Shown here: in pieces, positions 32,479 through 42,789 of the stretch
Layout: each line of letters starts with the position of its first letter
How positions within the stretch are numbered: position 1 is the first letter of the stretch
Origin: Allomyces arbusculus
Taxonomy: Eukaryota; Blastocladiomycota; Blastocladiomycetes; Blastocladiales; Blastocladiaceae
Direction: 5' to 3'
NCBI GenBank assembly: GCA_027604705.1
Contig: JADHYV010000018.1
Span: 62,001-126,000 of the forward strand
DNA length: 64,000 nt
The notes under the pieces: model-generated
Seen by the model: the letters and a program-made list of their open reading frames with translations, nothing else
The model's database searches: none
What the model was told of the DNA's origin: nothing
Position numbers and translations under genes: made by a program

Positions 32479-33821
32479 ATGGCCGCCTCCAACCCGAGCG
32501 CTCCGCCAGACGCGCTGCTCTACTCGTCCTCGACCGCTGGACCTAGCGGCACGCACGCCATGACCAGCCCCTACTGCGACCAGTCGCCCTACCAGGCCTA
32601 CAACGCGCAGTACCGTGGTGGCGGCACGATGCCCGCCGAGTACCCGACACCCACGTCGGCCACGCTCCCGCCAACCTCGTCGGCGACATGGCTCGCTGTC
32701 GATCCGTCGTCAGGCATGGCATCCGTGCACGCCCCAGCATCGCCGGCGCAGTACTATGTGGCCGTCACGACCACTGCACCTGGCGCGAGCGGCACCAGTA
32801 CCGCGGCACCGGGCGCGTCCCTGTCGAACCACGCGTCGCCCGTCGTCGGCCAGCCGCGGTACCTGACGGCCACGGCCCCACCGTCGTGGTCCACGTCGAC
32901 CACGTCGTTGCTGCCCAACGAGTCAGCCATGCCGCCCGCCGCGCTCCAGCTGCAGTACGACTACGGCGCGGCGCCCACGACCGTGGGTGCCTCTGGGTGC
33001 GTCTCATTCGTTTCTCGCGTCTTTCCCTCGAAATGAGCGCTTTTCCCCCCTGTGCTTACTGCTAACCCCAACGCCTCTTACATTGTTCTCCGCAGTGTTG
33101 TCGACGCTGTCCACTCACCTGCCATCGGTCAATGGACGGCGTACGCCGCTGACGCGGCGCCCGCATCGACCACCACCGCCGCAGTAGCCAACCCGTCGTC
33201 TGGCGCACCGACCCCGTCGGGGGTGGCGCTGCCCGCTGCATATCACGATGCCACGCCCACGATGCATCTCGATGCCTACGCCGCGACCAGTCATGTCCTC
33301 CCAAGCGTGGCCGCCACGTTTGCCGACCACGGACCATTTGCGTCCGGGTCCCTGGTCGACTACCACCAGCACCAGCAGCAGCAGGCGCACCCCCCGTACA
33401 TGACGACGGCCGTCTACACGACGGTGCAGTCGCAGGGGGGCTTCGCCTCAGGACCGAACGCGGTGGACGCGTCGTCGAACGCGCACCTGCATCACGATGC
33501 GAATCATCAGCAATCGCAGCCGCAGCAGCAGCAGTACGCGTTCGACCATCACCAGCAACAGCAGCAGGCGATGCAGCATCAACAGCAGCAACAGCAGCAA
33601 CAGCAGCAGCAGCAACAGTACGCGTACGATCAGCATCACCATCAATCCGCGCAGTTCCAAACCGAGTACCAGCAGCACCAGCAGCCCATGTACACGTCGC
33701 AGTATATCGTGCAGCACCAACAGCCGCACGAGTACACAACCGACCCGTCGTCGTCGTCGTCGACGGCAACGTTCCAGTATGCGTCGCTGCAGCGCTACGA
33801 CCCGGTTCACGACTCCACGGC

Positions 33822-33866
<45 letters not shown>

Positions 33867-36066
33867 CTCACCCTACTTATCGGCACCCGCTTCCACCACC
33901 ATGGCACCGGACCACGCAACGCCGCCGCAGCCGCAGCAGGGGTACTGGGCCACGACCGCTGACGGGCAGACGGTGTTGGTCGTCCCTTCTACCGGCACGC
34001 ATCAACCCGAGGCGATGCCGGACCAATCGACCTCGTCGTACTACTACGCGACGCAGCACCCGCACATGCACAACTATGATCCGCGGCAAGACGCGCGCAC
34101 CGCGACCGACGCGAGTGGTACCACGACCGTCGCGCCAGGGGTCACCTACCAGGTCGCGCCGTCAGCCGAGGGCGCGTTTGACCACACGTCGCCGTCAATG
34201 ACGCTCGGTGCGGGACCCCCGCCGGCCGCGTACACTCTGCAGTACGTGCAGACGAGGACGGCGACGGAACTTCCGGCCCCTACCGTCCCTGCCCCTACGG
34301 CAATCGCCACCACTTCCTCTGCCGCTGCCGCGCAGTCGGTCGAGCCCAAACGTTCCGAGTCGGCCGGTGCCCCGCGGTCAGGTTCGGCGGGCAAGGAAAA
34401 AGAGCGCGCGACGAGGCTGCAAATCAACACGGAACTCGCGAACGCCGCCGCTTTACGTTCCGTCGCGGCTGCATCGGCCGCACCGCAACCGACGCCCACG
34501 ACCGACGCCGCATCGACGCCGCACCTCGCGCTCGCGTCGCCTCTCGTCTTCTCATCGCAGCCCGCATCCGCAGTACTCCCGACCGACCCGAACTGGGCGG
34601 CCGCGCCCGATACGCCCGTGACTGCCGCAGCGCCGCCGTCTGCGTCGGACCGGCCCGCGTCCGCGACGACCCCCGTCTTCCCACGGCGCCGGCGCACGTG
34701 CGATATGAGCACCGACGTGGGCCCGGCGTTCGACTCGGTGCAAGTCGCGCGCGTCAAGTCGCTCGACGGGCAGCTCGGGTACACACTGCGCGTGGACGCG
34801 CGCATGGACAAGGGGTTCTTCGTGGCCAACGACTTGTACACGTGCTACCGCCGCAATTACACGCAACTGTCGGCGTGCTTTGCCGTGCAGTCGGCGCCGA
34901 GTATGGGGCACCCGCTCGACGTGCCGTGCCTGGTCGAAGTCGTTGACCCGAACACGGGCGCGGCGACGTGGAAGGTGGCCGAACAGTTCCAGCTCGGGAT
35001 CGTCGCGCACGTGCAGGGCGAGAACCGGCCGGTTGATTTGGTCCAGATGACGGCGAAACGCGACCGTGGGCCGCAGTTGGCCCCGGCGATGCGGCCGTGC
35101 CGGCCCGGTGGACGGCTCTTGCCCGTGTCCGGGCTGCACCAGCTGCAGACGGTGGCTGTGTTTGAACGCATCCAGTTCAAGGCCGCGACCGCGAACAACG
35201 GCCGGCGCAAGCACCCGCAGCAGTGCTTTGTGGTCAAAGTCCTCCTGTTTGCGAAACTTGCGGGGGAAAAGAACGTGGTTCCCACGGGCCTGCACGCGGC
35301 CGCGCGACACATGCCGCTCTCGCGCGGGATCTTTGCGGCCGCGGCCGCGGCCGCCGTCGACTCGGCCGACGACAGCATGGACCCGTCGATGACTGGCGCC
35401 GCACCGCACCCGCCCTCGCCGCACCCGTACTTGTACCCGGCGACCTGTCCGCCGGGAATGCACGTCGTCGCCGTCGCGTCGTCCGCCGGGATCGTCGTCC
35501 GCGGCCGGTCCCCGGGACACTACAAGGACCACGCCCTCGGGTTCCCGTCATCGTCAAGCAACTCGGGGAACTCGGGCTCGTCGGGATCCAACCCGCCGCC
35601 GTCATCCGCGCCCGCGATCGGGCTCACCGACGCCCTATTTTCGCCGTCGGCTGCGGACATGCCGCTCTATTCGCCCTTGTTCATGTCGGCCCCGCTCGCC
35701 GCTGGGGGGAGCGCGACCGCGCCAGCGACCCCGTCCACGCCGCACTACCCCGTCGGGCTCGGCTTGGGTACGGTGCCGGAAGCCGCGAACGACGCGCCGC
35801 CCACCGCGGCTGCACCGGCGGCGTGGGGGTTGCCGTTGCCCGATGGGATGATGGCGTACGCTGGGGAGACGGCGCCGCCGCCGCCCACACCCACGGCGGC
35901 AGTCCATGTGCCGAGCCCGTTCATGCACGCGCCGCCCAGCACGATCACATCCCCCGCGGTCGGGAGTGTGCCGCCTACGCCGACAGCGGAACTGCAGCGC
36001 ACGTTGGCGAGGATGCATGTGGATGCAGCGCCGGGGACGGGGGGCGCGGAGGAGGATACGGCGTGA
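32479..36066 (+). CDS. NDT80/PhoG-domain transcription factor with poly-Gln tracts
   Basis: Exons 32479-32996 and 33096-36066 (intron 99 nt, donor GTGCGT) give 1162 residues. The DNA-binding Ndt80/PhoG fold occupies about residues 720-985. Key matches are DLYTCYRRNYTQLSACF (the family-diagnostic TCYRRNY), FVVKVLLFAKL, VFERIQFKAATANNGRR and SAGIVVRGRSPGHYKDH near its end. The N-terminal 700 residues are Ser/Thr/Pro/Gln-rich and disordered, with Gln runs of 13 and 14, like an activation domain. The C-terminal 180 residues are Pro/Ala/Ser-rich. Known relatives control meiosis (Ndt80), nutrient sensing and protease secretion (XprG) or heterokaryon incompatibility (Vib-1). The class is certain; the regulon is not. 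Confidence 0.93.
33580..33618 (+). repeat. Poly-Gln codon repeat (mixed CAG/CAA, 13 codons)
   Basis: An in-frame run of CAA and CAG codons encoding 13 Gln in the NDT80-type regulator, around residue 334. It is surrounded by further Gln/His-rich sequence from about 33365 to 33725. Confidence 0.9.
33823..33864 (+). repeat. Pure CAG trinucleotide repeat (14 units)
   Basis: Fourteen consecutive CAG codons encode a Gln run near residue 415 of the NDT80-type regulator. The uninterrupted repeat is likely polymorphic. Confidence 0.92.
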
Positions 36067-36525
36067 GGGAGGATGGGAAGCGGCCGAATACCGCAGAGGT
36101 GTGAATTCATTTGGATAGAGCGGGAGGGAGCGCCCGTTGAGATGGGGGTGGGTTGGATTAGGCGGCGGCGGGAGTGCGCGCCCGCGTGCCACGGTTGTTC
36201 CTGCGATTCCTGTTGATTATTTTTGCGCATCATGTTCGATATATGTTGGGGTCGGTCGTCGGCCGAGCGTTTGCGAGTCTTCGCAAGTCTGTTTTGTCTG
36301 AGAGATACGTGCAGATGAGAAACCGACCGCTGGCCCATTTCATCGCCAGCACGAAACCGATTCACACCAAGACGACCACGACCACCAACATGACACCGGC
36401 AACAAGACGAGGAATGGCGCAAGACATTCAATCGATGCAAGCTACTACTAATCACAAGACAACGGTCACTATCACAACCAGCACGCACAACTCCCCCTCA
36501 ACCGCCCGTTCGCTCGTCGGTGATT
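36067..36525. other. Convergent intergenic region
   Basis: 459 bp between the 3' ends of the NDT80-type gene (plus) and the COX17-like gene (minus). A+T-richer stretches around 36200-36260 and 36360-36480 are consistent with 3' UTR and polyadenylation sequence. No gene is visible. Confidence 0.4.
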
Positions 36526-36828
36526 TTACTTTGGCGAGAACCCATAACTGCGCAGGCACGCCTTGTGCCGCTCAATAAACGCGGCACAGTTCTCCTCGCC
36601 ATTCGCCAGCACACACTCGTCACGCTCGCGCTTCGTGTCGGGGCACACGCAGCACGGCTTGTAGACTTGGCCTTCGCTGCCGACCGGCTTGCCGTCTTGG
36701 TTGTAGCCCGTGAACTGCTTGGTGAATTCTGCGTCGTATTGGCCGGGCGTCGCCTTGCCGCCGACGGTCGGTGCTGCGGGTGCGGGTGGTGCGGGCGCGC
36801 GCGCGGGGGTCGACGGAGTGTTGCCCAT
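36526..36828 (-). CDS. COX17: COX17-like copper chaperone with N-myristoylation-type start
   Basis: 100 residues from the ATG at 36828. The C-terminal half is a Cox17 twin-CX9C domain: VYKPCCVCPDTKRERDECVL then ANGEENCAAFIERHKACL and RSYGF. It has the copper-binding KPCC motif and the spaced cysteines expected (family pattern KPCCACPETKKARDACI...GEEHC...HKECMRALGF). Cox17 delivers Cu(I) in the mitochondrial intermembrane space for cytochrome c oxidase. This copy has about 57 extra N-terminal residues beginning MGNTPSTPARAPAPPAP, which fits the MGxxxS N-myristoylation rule and is unusual for Cox17. An upstream non-ATG extension of the frame was ignored. Confidence 0.93.
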   Translation of the reverse strand: MGNTPSTPARAPAPPAPAAPTVGGKATPGQYDAEFTKQFTGYNQDGKPVGSEGQVYKPCCVCPDTKRERDECVLANGEENCAAFIERHKACLRSYGFSPK

Positions 36829-37082
36829 GGTAGTTTGGTTGGTGCTGGAGGCGCAACGAGACGTGTGCGGCAAGTGGTTGGCCGCGATGGGGTCTGGGAG
36901 AGCGGGAGATGAGAGTCGCGGACGAGATGGTTGTTAGTGGGCAGCAGGCTGAAGGCTGACTTCGTGATCGCGTCACGATCCGCCCGGCTTGCACCACCGT
37001 TCGGTGTTGGGCCACCACCAATTTCGCACGACGCACTCGGAAAGCAAAACATGTTATTACAAAATGGAACGCAGCTGATCGT

Positions 37083-38239
37083 TCATGGCCCGCCCATGGG
37101 CGCCGGCAGCAAGTCAACGCTACTGCGCGGCACGGCAAACACGGGCGCGACCGAAGCATGGCACGACGGGCACGATCGCCGTATCCAGTGGTACCGACCA
37201 AACGGCGTACCGCACGGCTCGCTCGCGGTCTCATTTTCGAGTGCCGCCAGGCGCCGTCGCGCGCGTGCCGGGTGCGGGCATCGCAACTCACCACTTTCCG
37301 CATCCTCCATTGATCCAGCCGTAAGCTGGTCCAAAAGCCACGGTGGCGGGACAATATGCATCACGGCCGCGTCTGTGCCGGAGCGCAATGGACACAACTC
37401 CGCGTGCGTGTGCCACGCGGCCACGTCGTGTGGCGGGAGGAGATGCCGGGCCGTGAAGACGGCGCGGCGGCATTGTCGGCACGCGTACCGTTGTGGAAGA
37501 GCCGGCGCGGCTGCGAGGGCCGACCAGCTTGTGGGCGGGCGTGCCGGGAGGAGGGACACGTTGGTCGGACGCGCCCGGATGGCGGCCAAGAGCATGCGCG
37601 TGTGCAAGACGAGAAGGTCGGTGCGCGGGAGCGGGTCGCGCGGCGCGCCGAGCGCAGTAAAGACGCGGAGCTGGTAGATGAAAGACGCATTGGGTCTGCG
37701 GCGTGGGACGGGTTTAGTCCACGGATTCGGTCTGAGACACGGTGGGCATGAAATACAGACTGTGCCTGTGGCCGAACGCGCTGCACGAATCGCAACGCCC
37801 GTGTCACAGCATCCTCTCGGCCGTCATCATCTTCCCCATCTCGATCTGCCAGACGACAGTGCAAGAGGTACGCCATGACCATGGCCACCGACCGCGAACA
37901 CCCCGCCGCGCAGTGCACGAGCACCGGCTCATTCTCGGCCTCGGCTGCAGCCATGTATGCAATGGCCTGTGGCAGGGCAGGTAGAATGGGTTGCGCGTGC
38001 ACGTCGTCCATGGCCAGCTCGAGCAGCCGGTTTTCTTGCGCGAGACGGCGGCCCACGCGTGTCTCGGTGACCCCTCCCAGAACTGAGAGAACGCGCTGGT
38101 ACTCGAGCCCGTGCTTGGCCAAGGTGGCCAGCGACCCAAGATGGATCAGTGGCGTGACATGAGCGGGCGGGTCGTCATCGTGGAGAGCCGGAGCGGGCGG
38201 CGGTGGCGGCGGTGGGGGCGGCCTTGGCGGTGGAGGCAT
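37083..38239 (-). CDS. YVH1: Dual-specificity phosphatase YVH1 / DUSP12
   Basis: Exons 37761-38239 and 37083-37695 join (intron 65 nt, donor GTCTGT) to 363 residues. After a poly-Pro leader the phosphatase domain has the P-loop VLVHCAAGCSRSVAMVMAYL, with catalytic Cys110 and Arg116. The C-terminal zinc-binding region that defines Yvh1/DUSP12 is present: YACRQCRRAVF, then a Cys-His segment, then FGRYHWIRRSCPSCHASVAP (compare LGSYNWQGLQCSCGRWVTP). Yvh1 releases Mrt4 during 60S ribosome maturation, mainly through the zinc domain. Oddity: the CPxC knuckle before that block is split by about 20 residues (CPHP...EPCG). The upstream open frame lacks an ATG, so the start is at 38239. Confidence 0.9.
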
Positions 38240-38496
38240 CGATTGCAATCTGCTGGAAGTTGGTGCTGATGTTGAGGTGCGCGCCGTCGCTGAGAGCAGC
38301 GCGCGCCAGCCGCGATTGTCGCCGTGATGCTCGGCGCTGCTCGCTGGATGGGCTGTTGCGGTGTGAGTCGAATCCAGCACGAATTTGACGATTATGTCTC
38401 ACGCTGTCCCGCGCCCGACGGTTTTTGCCTCCACTGCGTGTGCGTTCGTTGAGCGCGTACCGCCAGCGTGGACGCTCCCGTCCAGCACACGGCACC

Positions 38497-39808
38497 ATGG
38501 CCCGCGACTTGTTGCAGCCGTACCACCGCACGCCCGGACCACGAGGGCCGTCCCCCGCCATGGTGCAGATGACGACCACCCCGCTCGCGCAACCATGGCG
38601 CCCGCCCGACCTGCGACACTTGTGTGCCACCGTCGCCACGCTCGCCGATTTTTATCGCCAGAGAATGCGTTCCGACCTTGGACGCGTAGCTCCCGCCAAC
38701 ATTGAGCCCGACTGGCTCGTCGACGCCTTTTTTGCGGAACCGTTCTTCTTTGCTCAGAACCACGACGTCGAGTTTGCAGTCGGTTCGTTTTTGGCTTTAA
38801 CGCTTGGATCCAACCAAGGAAATCATGTCGATGCGTTCCCGTTCCACAGTGTTACCGGAACACGCACAACCATTCTCGGCGCAGCCTGCTCCGCCTGTTC
38901 TGGACTTGCTCGATGACGACAACGAGGATGATGGCGACAATGAACGTGGTCGTGTCACGAACGTCCACCCGCTCGATCCGAAACAAACCAACCTCCCGAA
39001 TGACGTCCCGATCCCACACCAACCGCCCATGATCCTGGTCCCACTCGCTGCGTTCGACGCGCTCATACGACCGCGATTCCAGCGCTTTCTGCGCCGGCAA
39101 CTCGCACACCGCATCCATGTCCCGTCGTTCCCCATCGACCGCGGCCATGAACCGCCCAGGACCCGCACCATCTCTGTGACCATTTCTGACGTCGATGCCG
39201 TGCGACACGTCTTGTCCCCCGACTGGCGTCCGTCCGAACACATTGCCGCTCCACTCCCGCTCGCCCCACGCCCGCTCGAACCGGAACGCCGACCGGCGCT
39301 CCACGACTGCTTTGATGACCTGCTCCCGCAAGACGCTCCCATTACGATCCCGCCGCGCATGCTCTCCTGGACGAACGTGCGTGATCTCGTGCGCGATGGT
39401 CCCGTCACGCTCGTCTCCGTCGTCCTCGACGTCGACACGACCGTGCCCAACCACACGCGATTGCGCGAACTCGCATGGTCTATGGCGCGCGCGCACGGCG
39501 AGCGTATGCCCGTGCCCCCACCGTTCAGCGCCACGTACCCGCCCGGATTGGCCGTGCTCGTGCTACGGGCGAGTCCCGCGGATGGCCCGTTGGCGGAGGT
39601 GGTTGCGCGACGCGGTGTGACCGACGCAGTGTACCGCGCGCGCCGCGTCCCGCCGCAGTTCGAGCACGGCCCCGTGATTGCGGGTACCACGGTAGAGTTG
39701 ATGCGCACGTTTGCGTACGAGGTCGGCGCGCTCGAGGTCGCGCCGTGGGCGGGAACGGTGGTGCTGGTGGGGCCGGAGATGGAGCGGGCATGGGTACTTA
39801 TACGATGA
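38497..39808 (+). CDS. Two-exon protein of unknown function
   Basis: Exons 38497-38782 and 38850-39808 (intron 67 nt, donor GTTCGT, acceptor TTCCACAG) join exactly in frame to 414 residues. The N-terminal exon is helical (LRHLCATVATLADFYRQRMR) with an aromatic patch (DWLVDAFFAEPFFF). A highly acidic linker follows (DLLDDDNEDDGDNER). The C-terminal 300 residues are mixed alpha/beta, with repeated Pro-rich turns and strands (MILVPLAAFDALI, VTLVSVVLDVDTTV, GLAVLVLRASPADG, GTVVLVGPEMERAWVLI). No signal peptide, membrane segment or catalytic motif is visible, and I recognise no family. GC-rich third positions support coding. It is head-to-head with YVH1 across 257 bp. Confidence 0.7.
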
Positions 39809-39870
39809 GCTCCCAATTTTTTTTTTCACAGAGTGGGTGAAATCTGACCGACCTGCGCGGCTCGGTGTAG

Positions 39871-40614
39871 GTGCTGCTGCTGCAGCTTGGCCTGAAGCCG
39901 CCGGCGCGCGCGGTCCTGCTCGGCGACGTGCAGGCCTGGGTCGCGGATGCGGTTCCGGCGCTGCCGCGGCGCCAGCACAACCTGACCGAGCTCGCGGCGG
40001 CGCTCGACTTGGATACAGGCGCCCAGCAGCATAGGCAAGCGCCGCCTACGGCGGAGGCTGCGGTTCTGGCCGTCCAAGTCGCGCTCCGCCTCCTCGAGCG
40101 GCACACCGGTGTGCGGCGACCACAGGAGCAGGTCCACACTGGGCGGCCGCAAGAACAGGCGCAAGTTGGGCGTGCGCAGCAGCGGGTCGGTCCCGAGCCG
40201 CCCGTCGGGCCTATGCACGCCGTGCTGCCTCTGGCTGGCCGGCCCGAGATCCAGCGGCCGCTCGCCGAGCCGTCGCGTGGGATGCCGATGCAACCCATGG
40301 ACGCGCCCGCACGCCGTGGCGAGCCGCGCAGTGATCGCGAACCCGACAGGCACTTTTTGCCAATGGCGTCGAGACACGAGCGCCGCGATGCACCCGACCG
40401 TCAGTCGCTGAGATCGGGCCGGGGCTGGCGCGGTTCACGACGCGATGAGGATGACGGCGGGAGGCGTGTGGATCGGCGTCGCGACGACCCGTTCCGTGAC
40501 CGCGGCACGCGGCAGCGCGACCATGATCAGCGGCGGCGTCGGAGCCGGTCACCCAACGGGGATAGGAGGTCGAACGGGCGCAGCCGCACGCCAGCGGACC
40601 GTGACCGACCGTAG
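39871..40614 (+). CDS. Possible Arg/Asp/Ser-rich nuclear protein, 5' end unresolved
   Basis: An open frame of about 247 codons with GC-rich third positions. Its C-terminal third is RS/RD-rich (DEDDGGRRVDRRRDDPF, RQRDHDQRRRRSRSPNGDRR), typical of splicing-associated nuclear proteins. The N-terminal part is helical and Leu/Ala/Gln-rich. There is no ATG at the frame start: the triplet before 39871 is TAG and could be an intron acceptor (GGTGTAG). An upstream exon may exist, or translation may start at an internal ATG (for example MHAVLPLAGRP or MASRHERRD). A minus-strand frame of 183 codons competes over 39826-40377, so confidence is limited. Confidence 0.4.
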   Translation: MLLLQLGLKPPARAVLLGDVQAWVADAVPALPRRQHNLTELAAALDLDTGAQQHRQAPPTAEAAVLAVQVALRLLERHTGVRRPQEQVHTGRPQEQAQVGRAQQRVGPEPPVGPMHAVLPLAGRPEIQRPLAEPSRGMPMQPMDAPARRGEPRSDREPDRHFLPMASRHERRDAPDRQSLRSGRGWRGSRRDEDDGGRRVDRRRDDPFRDRGTRQRDHDQRRRRSRSPNGDRRSNGRSRTPADRDRP

Positions 40615-41147
40615 GGGCGCGGAGAGCGTTCCTCGCCACTCGCGCCGCCGGCACCGCCGACGCGCAATGGGCACGTCGCAAGGCGACCGGGAGCAGTTGA
40701 TTACGGCGCACTTGATGTGGACGATGACGGCGCATGGGATGATTAGCACTTTGGTGGCCGAGGGTGAGGGTCGGTGTCGCTGGGGTGCGTGAACGAGGTG
40801 TACATTTTTGGTGTCCTGTGATGGACGCGCTGATGCGCTTGTTTGGTTAAGGCGCGAAAGGGTGCGAACACGTCACAACGCACAACGCGCGCGACGCGCT
40901 GAGCACCAACGGCGACGCTTTCCGCTCGTTTGCGCTCTCAGCCGTCCTTCTCTCGCTTCAGGCATTTGGCGGTCCTGCCGTCGTTCACGCTCTCGTCTTC
41001 GTCACCACGACCGCGCTCACCACCGCCCACCACCTCCCCGATCGCGCGCGCCGTCGCTCGCGCGCACCTCCACCTGGCCGTGCTCTTGCCATACCACGAC
41101 CACTCTCTCTCGAATCACCCGGCATCTCACCCCACCACCTCGCCGCC
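40615..41147. other. Intergenic region upstream of the small mitochondrial gene
   Basis: 533 bp, ending in a pyrimidine-rich stretch just before the ATG at 41148. Overlapping frames on both strands have no protein-like content. Confidence 0.4.
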
Positions 41148-41678
41148 ATGCGCGCTCTCGCCCGCGTCCTCGCCGTGGCCACCACCACCACCACCACCGC
41201 CGTGCGACCGGCGCTCCTCGCGCGCACGACGCACGCCGCCAACGTGTCGCATCCGATCCGCTCTCTCGCGACCGCGCGCCCGACGCCGAACCCTACGCCC
41301 GCTGCCGCCGCCACGTCCTCGGCGCAGATCAACCCGGCGACTGGCGAGCCCTACATGGACCTGGACGCGACGTCGAACCGAGGGTACGGGTCGCCGATGA
41401 TCGACGACGCGAGCGGCAGCGGCGACGTAACTGCGGCCAAGCACGCCGCGACGCGTCCGTCGCGACCCGCCGACACGGAGTCGACGGCGCCCGCCAAGTC
41501 GACGGCCGAGCTCTACGAACAGCAGGAGGAGGCGCATGCTGAGCCCGTGGGACCGACGGATCCGCGGCGCGGGATCGATGTCGAGGAGGCGAAGGCCGCG
41601 GCCATGGATCACCCGGACGGACCCGATATTGATCAGGATGGGACGTTCCAGAACCCGGCGGCGTTCTCGGACGGGTGA
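41148..41678 (+). CDS. Small mitochondrial-targeted hypothetical protein
   Basis: 176 residues, one exon. The N-terminus is a textbook matrix-targeting presequence: rich in Arg, Ala, Thr and Ser with no acidic residue for the first 60 or so residues (MRALARVLAVATTTTTTAV, then RPALLARTTHAANVSHPIRS). The remainder is acidic and Pro/Ala-rich, ending in INPATGEPYMDLDATSNRGY, an Ala/Glu helix (STAELYEQQEEAHAEP) and DIDQDGTFQNPAAFSDG. Family unknown. The ATG lies in good context (CCGCCATGC). Confidence 0.65.
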   Translation: MRALARVLAVATTTTTTAVRPALLARTTHAANVSHPIRSLATARPTPNPTPAAAATSSAQINPATGEPYMDLDATSNRGYGSPMIDDASGSGDVTAAKHAATRPSRPADTESTAPAKSTAELYEQQEEAHAEPVGPTDPRRGIDVEEAKAAAMDHPDGPDIDQDGTFQNPAAFSDG

Positions 41679-41987
41679 TTGCGCGGCCAGTACGACGGCA
41701 GGGCGGGTGGTGCGCGCCGTTTTCGTTGTCTTGGGTGCGCGCACGCCGTCATCAAGTCGACGAGACGAAGGGCGCCCTGATTGGTCCAGCAATTTGTCGA
41801 GGGAGGGGCGGGAGATCGTATATTCCTTTCCCATCTTGTAAGAAATACAAACTTGATGCTGGTGCATTGCAAAGTAGTGCGAGAGTCGGTCGGCAGCTCC
41901 GATCAAACAGAAAAAGGGGTTGCCGGTTAGTCGACGGAGAGGATATATAGACCTACCCCGAAAACAAGCCATCCAGAAATGGAAACA
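41679..41987. other. Intergenic region before tRNA-Leu
   Basis: 309 bp containing the 3' UTR of the small mitochondrial gene. A TATATAG sequence at about 41943-41950 lies some 40 bp before the tRNA, at the position where Pol III genes in some fungi carry a TATA-like element. Confidence 0.4.
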
Positions 41988-42069
41988 GCCGGGATGACCG
42001 AGCGGTCTAAGGTGCCGCACTCAAGTTGCGGTCTCGAAAGAGGCGTGGGTTCGAACCCCACTCCCGGTA
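41988..42069 (+). tRNA. tRNA-Leu (anticodon CAA)
   Basis: 82 nt that fold as a class II tRNA. The acceptor stem is GCCGGGA paired with TCCCGGT plus discriminator A. The D arm is in ATGACCGAGCGGTCTAAGG, the anticodon stem CCGCA/TGCGG encloses loop CTCAAGT (anticodon CAA), the long variable arm is TCTCGAAAGAG, and the T arm is GTGGG-TTCGAAC-CCCAC. The internal B box GGTTCGAACCC is perfect. No intron, and no encoded CCA. Confidence 0.96.
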
Positions 42070-42124
42070 CTCACACCGCGTTCAAATCGCAAGCGCGAAC
42101 AGCCTGAGGAATTGATTTGTTAAA

Positions 42125-42135
42125 GTTTTCTTTTG
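42125..42135 (+). terminator. Candidate Pol III terminator of tRNA-Leu
   Basis: GTTTTCTTTT is the first place with four consecutive T after the tRNA, about 56 nt downstream. The distance is long, so this is tentative. Confidence 0.4.
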
Positions 42136-42606
42136 TCAGACGATGTCTTTCTGGCTGGAAAAGAGCTGCACCGGACCGGACAAGGCCGGTGCTGCCCAGT
42201 GCTCAGCGTTGGCCTTTTCGCAATAAGAATCGCCCACCGCCGTGCGGCCGCCGTCCAAACTTGTACTGATGTTCCTGCTCACTGGTCGCACCTCTGTATC
42301 AAATCCATATTGAAATAGCAACCCAGCCTCTGGCACCGGCCTGACCACGCTTGCAATGGATCTGCGGCTGGCGTGTGCAGATCATGAATTTTTTAGCATG
42401 CGCATGGTACAATACGTCCATCCACCGAAACTGCCGAAAAAAGTCATGAACGCCAGCATGAGTGGAAGCGGCGCGGCTTGCGTGGCGGACTTCGATGACC
42501 ACGTCGCGCAGTGAAGACGCGTGGCCCAAGATTGCTTCCAACCTGCCCTTCGCGGCCAACTTCCCTGACCACGACGCGTCACCCGAGCCACCATCCATGG
42601 ACGACG

Positions 42607-42613
42607 TATAAAG
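42607..42613 (+). promoter_or_regulatory. TATA box of the subtilase gene
   Basis: TATAAAG stands out in GC-rich sequence 177 bp before the ATG at 42790. The rest of 42136-42789 shows no gene; the open frame continuing upstream from the subtilase is regarded as 5' UTR. Confidence 0.5.
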
Positions 42614-42789
42614 ACTGTGCCGCTCCCCCTGGGGATGGCCACGACGACGATTTCCGAGGAGAGCTGGACTTTTCCTCGCCGCCGCCACCAACGACAAGAC
42701 TAGACGTGACCCTACCTCATAGCCCCGCGCCATACAGCCCGCTCAAGAACCCCGCTTGGTTGCTGGTCGACCTTTTCGTACCCGACACG

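Noticed and set aside
31204-32492. Several 270-300-codon minus-strand frames upstream of the NDT80-type gene
   Set aside because: They overlap in all three frames, are Arg/Ala/Gly-rich and lack any recognisable motif; more likely promoter or leader DNA of high GC content.
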